The notes under the pieces were generated by a model. The model had not been told where the DNA came from. It did no database searches and was given only the letters and a program-made list of their open reading frames with translations. Positions 60,099 to 64,000 of a stretch of 64,000 nt of DNA are shown piece by piece; positions within the stretch are counted from its first letter, which is position 1; the number at the start of each line of letters is the position of its first letter. Both the position numbers and the translations under genes were made by a program. This stretch comes from Paenibacillus sp. EZ-K15 (GTDB lineage Bacteria; Bacillota; Bacilli; Paenibacillales; Paenibacillaceae): the NCBI RefSeq assembly GCF_002573715.1, contig NZ_PDHM01000018.1, positions 303,256 to 367,255 on the forward strand, in the 5' to 3' direction.

Positions 60099-60644
60099 TT
60101 AAATCGAACGGTCTTCTTGACGTATGGCATAAGCCAGCTTGTACAGATCCGCAATATCTTGCCTGCCCGTCTCTTCAAATCGCTTAACGGCTTCCTCCAA
60201 ATCAACCGCCTCTACCGCGATGACCTGCTCGCCATCTTCAGGATTTAGCGGCTCTCCGACGATGCGTACATCCCCGTAACCTACCAATCGGACAAAATGA
60301 GGATGGGGAATATGCGGCCGATAGGGAGTCTTGCTGCTGGATTCACAACGAAACTGGCCGATTACCCTATATGACTCAAGCTCTGCACCCAGCTCCTCTC
60401 GAACTTCCCGTCTAAGTCCATCCATATAGGACTCTCCGGGTTCTAGGGTTCCTCCGGGGAGCTCCCAGCTTCCGTCCGCTACCTGAAAAACAATGCAGCG
60501 ATCCCCGTCAAATGGAAGAATGGTGACATTGCTGACTTTCGATTCTTCGAAATCTTCGCCAAGAGCAAACCTGGCTCGCACTACGCCCCAATGGATATCA
60601 TTCGAGAGAGCCGGGAACAGGCTCAAATCCGTGTTTTTTCTCAT
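60099..60644 (-). CDS. NUDIX hydrolase
   Basis: A 181-residue NUDIX protein with GGTLEPGESYMDGLRREVRE then ELG near residues 70-92, and VADGSWELPGG before it. A 45-residue N-terminal extension precedes the fold. I use the ATG at 60644 (AAAGGA, 9 bases) rather than one at 60677. It is 38 bases downstream of the GNAT gene in the same direction. Confidence 0.82.
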   Translation of the reverse strand: MRKNTDLSLFPALSNDIHWGVVRARFALGEDFEESKVSNVTILPFDGDRCIVFQVADGSWELPGGTLEPGESYMDGLRREVREELGAELESYRVIGQFRCESSSKTPYRPHIPHPHFVRLVGYGDVRIVGEPLNPEDGEQVIAVEAVDLEEAVKRFEETGRQDIADLYKLAYAIRQEDRSI

Positions 60645-60682
60645 GCACGCAATTCCTTTCGAACTTTCCAAATTCATTCGAC

Positions 60683-61564
60683 CTATGTAGCGCTGTACTC
60701 ATGAACCATAAGCACCTGCTCCATCGAGCTCGTAAATCCAAGCTCCTGCAGCACGTTTACCAGTTCCTGATGCGAAGCCCGGATGTTGAATGCGGATCGC
60801 TTGCAGGCATAGCCGGGTTGTACCATCTCCAGTACCGCCGTCTTCATCACAGCTTCTGCATCGGGGTGTCCTGGAGCGGCCTCACAGCGAAATAGCGTAA
60901 TTGCTGCCAAACGACCTTTGGCATCGAACACCCGCTTAAACAAACCAAAGCCTACCTGTTCTTCCCCTTCATATACAATAACGCATTCGCCGTCCTTGAT
61001 ACTGGAAGCGTCTGTCTGCCAGACTTCACCGGATCGATAGAAGTCTACGGAGGCAGTCTCCGCCGCTAGGCCTCTGACCAGCGTATACCTTGAAGACGCA
61101 TCCTGCACACACTGCTCCTCAATGGTCTGTTCATTCGTCATGATGAGAAGCCGGTCGATGATTTCATAACCAACGCTTTCGTAGAGACGGATCGCTGGCG
61201 CATTCGTGCTGATCGCCTCTAAATAGGCACGGCGAACGCCTTGTTCTACGTAGAGCTCGGCGTTTTTCTCCATCATGTTTTTGCCGATTCCTTTCCCCCG
61301 GAAATCAGGAGCTATCGCTGTCCCGCCGTTACGTGCAATCTTAACGCCATCTTCCTCCCGAAAGCTGTTCATGACGATGCCGGCTGGTACGCCATTCATG
61401 TAACAAGCGAGTGATCTCTCCATGCACAGACCATCATTTCCGATACGGGCAATGAAGCGGTCCAGCGGCATCGAAGCGTTAACCATGTATCCTTCAAATG
61501 AGTGATTCCACAACTCCGATACTTCCCGAATCGGAAGCTCGCTTAACGGTTTGTATGTAATCAT
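60683..61564 (-). CDS. Tandem GNAT family N-acetyltransferase
   Basis: A 293-residue protein with a full GNAT domain at the N-terminus: TAIAPDFRGKGIGKNMMEKN is motif A (about residues 80-100) and AIRLYESVGYEI is motif B. The C-terminal 140 residues (GECVIVYEGEEQVGFGLFK, IRASHQELVNVLQELGF) look like a second degenerate GNAT domain. AGGAGG precedes the ATG. It leads the GNAT-NUDIX-phosphatase operon. Confidence 0.85.
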   Translation of the reverse strand: MITYKPLSELPIREVSELWNHSFEGYMVNASMPLDRFIARIGNDGLCMERSLACYMNGVPAGIVMNSFREEDGVKIARNGGTAIAPDFRGKGIGKNMMEKNAELYVEQGVRRAYLEAISTNAPAIRLYESVGYEIIDRLLIMTNEQTIEEQCVQDASSRYTLVRGLAAETASVDFYRSGEVWQTDASSIKDGECVIVYEGEEQVGFGLFKRVFDAKGRLAAITLFRCEAAPGHPDAEAVMKTAVLEMVQPGYACKRSAFNIRASHQELVNVLQELGFTSSMEQVLMVHEYSAT

Positions 61565-61625
61565 ACTTTAATCCTCCTAATTCATGAGCCATGAGTGAGT
61601 AAGGCATATTTAGAGTTGCTCTCTA

Positions 61626-61680
61626 TTAAAAACATGCAGGAAGAACACTGAATAAAATACTCAGTCGAGTTCTCCTGCAT
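61626..61680 (-). terminator. Terminator of the oligoendopeptidase gene
   Basis: ATGCAGGA (61634-61641) pairs with TCCTGCAT (61673-61680), with inner GAAC/GTTC and CTGA/TCAG pairing. On the minus strand GTTTTTAA follows. It lies downstream of the peptidase gene, which ends at 61705. Confidence 0.75.
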
Positions 61681-61704
61681 GCCTTAGCCATGCTTATTTA
61701 CGAT

Positions 61705-63399
61705 TTAAAGAGCTGCATCGTCTACGCTGTCGAGCCAAGCTTCGATGCTGCCAATGACGGAAGTGACACAGCCATCCTCGAATGGGGAGATCAAGCCTGC
61801 CACCTTCACCAATTCGGTGAAGGACTTGCTTCCACCTTGACGGCACAGGTTCAGATAATCTGCCCATGCAGCGGATTGATCCTCATGCATCTTCTTCCAG
61901 AACTGGAATGCACAGATTTGAGCCAGCGTATAATCGATATAATAGAACGGCGAACTAAAAATATGACCCTGCTTATGCCAGAAGCCGCCTTGCTCCAGAT
62001 AGGAATTGTCATCATAGTTCCGGTGCGGCAGATATTTCCGCTCAATCTCACGCCATGCCTGTTTCCGTTCAGCCGGCGTAGCATCCGGATTCTCATAAAC
62101 AAAGTGCTGGAATTCATCAACGGTGACCCCGTAAGGAATGAAGATAAGTCCGCTTGCGAGATGGTCGAAGCGGTACTTATCCGCCTCATCCTCGAAGAAG
62201 CGGTCCATCCACGGCCATGTGAAGAATTCCATGCTCATGGAATGGATTTCGCACGCCTCATAGGTTGGGAATCCATACTCCGGCACCTCAAAACTTCTGC
62301 TCTCATACACTTGGAACGCATGACCGGCTTCGTGCGTCAGCACATCAATATCGCCGGAAGTCCCGTTAAAGTTGGAGAAAATAAACGGTGCGCCGTACTC
62401 GCTAATATAGGTACAGTATCCGCCGCTCTGCTTGCCTTTTTTGGCAACCAGATCCATCAGGCCGTTCTCCTGCATGAAGGTAAAGAACTCGTGGGTTTCC
62501 GGAGATAATTCTTCATACATCTTCGCGCCATGGTTGACGATCCAATCCGGGTCACCCTTCGGTGTTGCGTTCCCCGATTTGAATGAGAAGTTCTCATCGT
62601 AGTACAGCAGTTGGTCGACATCGATTCGTTTCTGCTGACGTTCTTTCAGCTTGGTTGCAACGGGAACGATATGCTCCAGCACCTGATTACGGAAATTAGC
62701 AACCATCTCCGCGTTATAATCCGTGCGGGCCATGCGGGCATAACCAAGCTCTACATAGTTGTTAAAGCCTAGCTTCTTGGCAATCTTGGTTCTCACCTTA
62801 ACCAGATCATCATAGATACGGTCGAAGTTTGCTTCGTTCTCAGCCATGAAACCGCTGGACGCCTCCATTGCACGTTTACGCATATTGCGGTCCGTCGATT
62901 GCTGGAAAGGAATCAACTGCGACAGGGTACGCTCTTCGCCTTCGAACTGAATTTTAGTGGAAGCGATCAGCTTCGAATATTCAGTCGTCAGTTTGTTCTC
63001 CTGCTGCAAGTCCTCAATAATCTCAGGACTGAAGGTTTTGAGGGAAAGCTCTGCCAGCTGGAACAGCTGCCGTCCCCATTTGTCCTCAAGCTGAGCTCTA
63101 AATTTCGAATCCACGAGGGCCCGATAATAATCGGTTATGTATTCCTGGATGACGGGTCCATTCTCGTCAAAGAAATCCTGCTCTGCCTTATAGAATTCAT
63201 CGTTCGTATCAATCGAGTGCCGGATGTACACCAGTTGACTCAGGGTATCCATCTCACTGCGGAGTTTGTTAATGCGGGTCATCGCCTCATCCTGCTCCTC
63301 ATACGTGCTGGCGGAGGTGAAGGCGTTGAGCTGCTCTTTAAACTTTTGCTCAAAAGCTTTTACGTCGGGGCGTTCATAGCGATATTCGCTGAATTTCAT
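61705..63399 (-). CDS. M3 family oligoendopeptidase (PepF-like)
   Basis: A 564-residue metallopeptidase. The HExxH-type zinc site is LTHEAGHAFQVYESR near residue 353-357, with the third ligand region in YEACEIHSMSMEFF. The N-terminal helical part (FKEQLNAFTSASTYEEQDEA) and the C-terminal GHIFSSPFYYIDYTLAQICA are typical of the oligoendopeptidase F group. It is cytoplasmic (no signal peptide) and degrades short peptides. The ATG at 63399 follows AAAGGACAGG; a longer in-frame reading upstream is unsupported. Confidence 0.9.
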   Translation of the reverse strand: MKFSEYRYERPDVKAFEQKFKEQLNAFTSASTYEEQDEAMTRINKLRSEMDTLSQLVYIRHSIDTNDEFYKAEQDFFDENGPVIQEYITDYYRALVDSKFRAQLEDKWGRQLFQLAELSLKTFSPEIIEDLQQENKLTTEYSKLIASTKIQFEGEERTLSQLIPFQQSTDRNMRKRAMEASSGFMAENEANFDRIYDDLVKVRTKIAKKLGFNNYVELGYARMARTDYNAEMVANFRNQVLEHIVPVATKLKERQQKRIDVDQLLYYDENFSFKSGNATPKGDPDWIVNHGAKMYEELSPETHEFFTFMQENGLMDLVAKKGKQSGGYCTYISEYGAPFIFSNFNGTSGDIDVLTHEAGHAFQVYESRSFEVPEYGFPTYEACEIHSMSMEFFTWPWMDRFFEDEADKYRFDHLASGLIFIPYGVTVDEFQHFVYENPDATPAERKQAWREIERKYLPHRNYDDNSYLEQGGFWHKQGHIFSSPFYYIDYTLAQICAFQFWKKMHEDQSAAWADYLNLCRQGGSKSFTELVKVAGLISPFEDGCVTSVIGSIEAWLDSVDDAAL

Positions 63400-63516
63400 A
63401 AGATACACCTGTCCTTTCCCATATAAAAAATACATCCTGGCGTCTGATCGTATGGATTCAAAACACCAAACTATATCTAAATTCTATATGCTCATCACAA
63501 TATCCTTCACAGGTCT

Positions 63517-63700
63517 GTCAACAACTCATAACTAAAGTAAAGAGCTTGTAACTGCCCGGAAGTGAGAGCGGCGGTTATGGCCTCCTTCCTTAACATGGCG
63601 TTACGATAGGCAGGTTGACTGCTGCCCTGCTGTACAGGTATACCTACACAGCCACTTCAGCGATGTACTTCATTCCAATGCGCTGAAGATTCATGGCTCC
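63517..63700 (-). ncRNA. Candidate omega RNA (reRNA) at the tnpB 3' end
   Basis: In IS200/IS605 elements the tnpB 3' end and the following ~120 bases make a guide RNA whose scaffold ends at the right end of the element. Here a non-coding stretch after the stop has the familiar AACGCCATG.., CTCACTTCCGGGC.., GCTCTTTACTTTAG and GAGTTGTTGAC blocks on the minus strand. The 3' end near 63517 and the 5' limit inside tnpB are estimates. Confidence 0.5.
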
Positions 63701-64000
63701 AATTCGATCATCATTAGAGCTGTAGCCGCACTCTCTGCAACAGAAGCGGTGTTTTTTCCTGTCGCGGTTCGCTTTGTTCGTATGCCAGCACTTCGGGCAT
63801 TTCTGAGACGTGTATTTCGGGTTCGCTGCGATCACCTTGGCGCTTGAACGAATCGCTTTGTACTCGATCATCTGACGAAGTTGATAAAACGACCACGACA
63901 CGGTCTCGTATCGATCTCGGATGCGAACACGCTCTGTCACATGGCGAATGCCCGTTAAATCTTCCACAACGAATAAGGTATTCGCTCCGTACCGGTCAAC
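63644..64000 (-). CDS. tnpB: TnpB-type RNA-guided nuclease, C-terminal part
   Basis: The frame stays open to the window edge, giving the last 118 residues. It has the RuvC-II strand LFVVEDLTGIRH with the catalytic Glu, a zinc finger (QKCPKCWH near the middle, then FCCRECGY) and the RuvC-III motif NDDRIGAMNLQRIG with the catalytic Asp. All are intact in the visible part. TnpB uses an omega RNA to cut DNA next to a short target-adjacent motif and helps IS elements persist. The N-terminal half is outside the window. Confidence 0.88.
   Translation of the reverse strand, partial: VDRYGANTLFVVEDLTGIRHVTERVRIRDRYETVSWSFYQLRQMIEYKAIRSSAKVIAANPKYTSQKCPKCWHTNKANRDRKKHRFCCRECGYSSNDDRIGAMNLQRIGMKYIAEVAV

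Larger units (their letters stand above)
63517..64000 (-). mobile_element. Right part of an IS200/IS605-type element, cut by the window edge
   Basis: Contains the C-terminal part of tnpB and the presumed right end near 63517. The left part is outside the window, so it cannot be seen whether a tnpA transposase is present. The flank at 63400-63516 is ordinary AT-rich sequence before the peptidase gene. Confidence 0.65.

Overview
The window looks like a chromosomal segment of a Gram-positive, spore-forming Paenibacillus-like bacterium. The reasons are moderate G+C, strong AGGAGG-type ribosome binding sites before nearly every gene, a GerA-type germinant receptor operon, LplB/LplC-type sugar ABC transporters without a local ATPase gene, YesM/YesN two-component regulators and an Amj-type lipid II flippase. 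No rRNA, tRNA, CRISPR array or prophage was seen. Mobile DNA is limited to the 3' end of an IS200/IS605-type tnpB at the right edge.

Left part (1-5.7 kb): a nucleotidyltransferase-fold protein, a methyltransferase, a chemoreceptor without an external sensor domain, an overlapping methyltransferase/NUDIX/histidine-phosphatase operon and a second nucleotidyltransferase-like protein.

5.7-16.7 kb (most notable region): one long leftward operon. It starts with a FadR-type GntR regulator, followed by an AtuA-family protein, its DUF4387 partner, two ABC permeases, a lipoprotein binding protein, two different ADP-ribosylglycohydrolase-family enzymes and ribokinase. It may end in a string of very small cysteine-rich ORFs before a terminator. 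Three near-identical 17-bp palindromes (AATTGG..CCAATT) lie around the regulator promoter and before atuA. I infer uptake and cytoplasmic cleavage of a ribosylated compound, with salvage of the ribose.

16.8-25.5 kb: Amj flippase with a small membrane protein, a sugar isomerase/oxidoreductase pair, a gerKA-KB-KC-like operon preceded by an unlisted 41-codon membrane peptide gene, a GNAT enzyme and a sensory-rhodopsin-transducer-family protein. 25.5-33.4 kb: a YesM/YesN pair with promoter and direct repeats, a binding-protein/permease/permease transporter and a GH105 unsaturated glucuronyl/galacturonyl hydrolase, which fits import of pectin-derived oligosaccharides.

33.4-50 kb: a class B penicillin-binding protein, a NUDIX enzyme, a potassium-channel-like protein with an unusual filter, a large SWIM/SNF2 helicase, GNAT, epimerase, methyltransferases, a phosphotransferase, a PhzF-like protein and a secreted eight-repeat Ig-like protein. 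Two decayed, mutually similar gene fragments precede the two methyltransferase genes. 50-64 kb: pgsA, fosB (fosfomycin resistance), HAD and NUDIX enzymes, an ECF-type sigma factor divergent from an extra clpP with a small Sm-like gene, two more phosphotransferases, a peptidase-S51-like protein, an alpha/beta hydrolase, a histidine phosphatase, another NUDIX enzyme, a tandem GNAT, an M3 oligopeptidase and the tnpB end.

All product calls come from reading the sequence and recalled family motifs; no database search was run.
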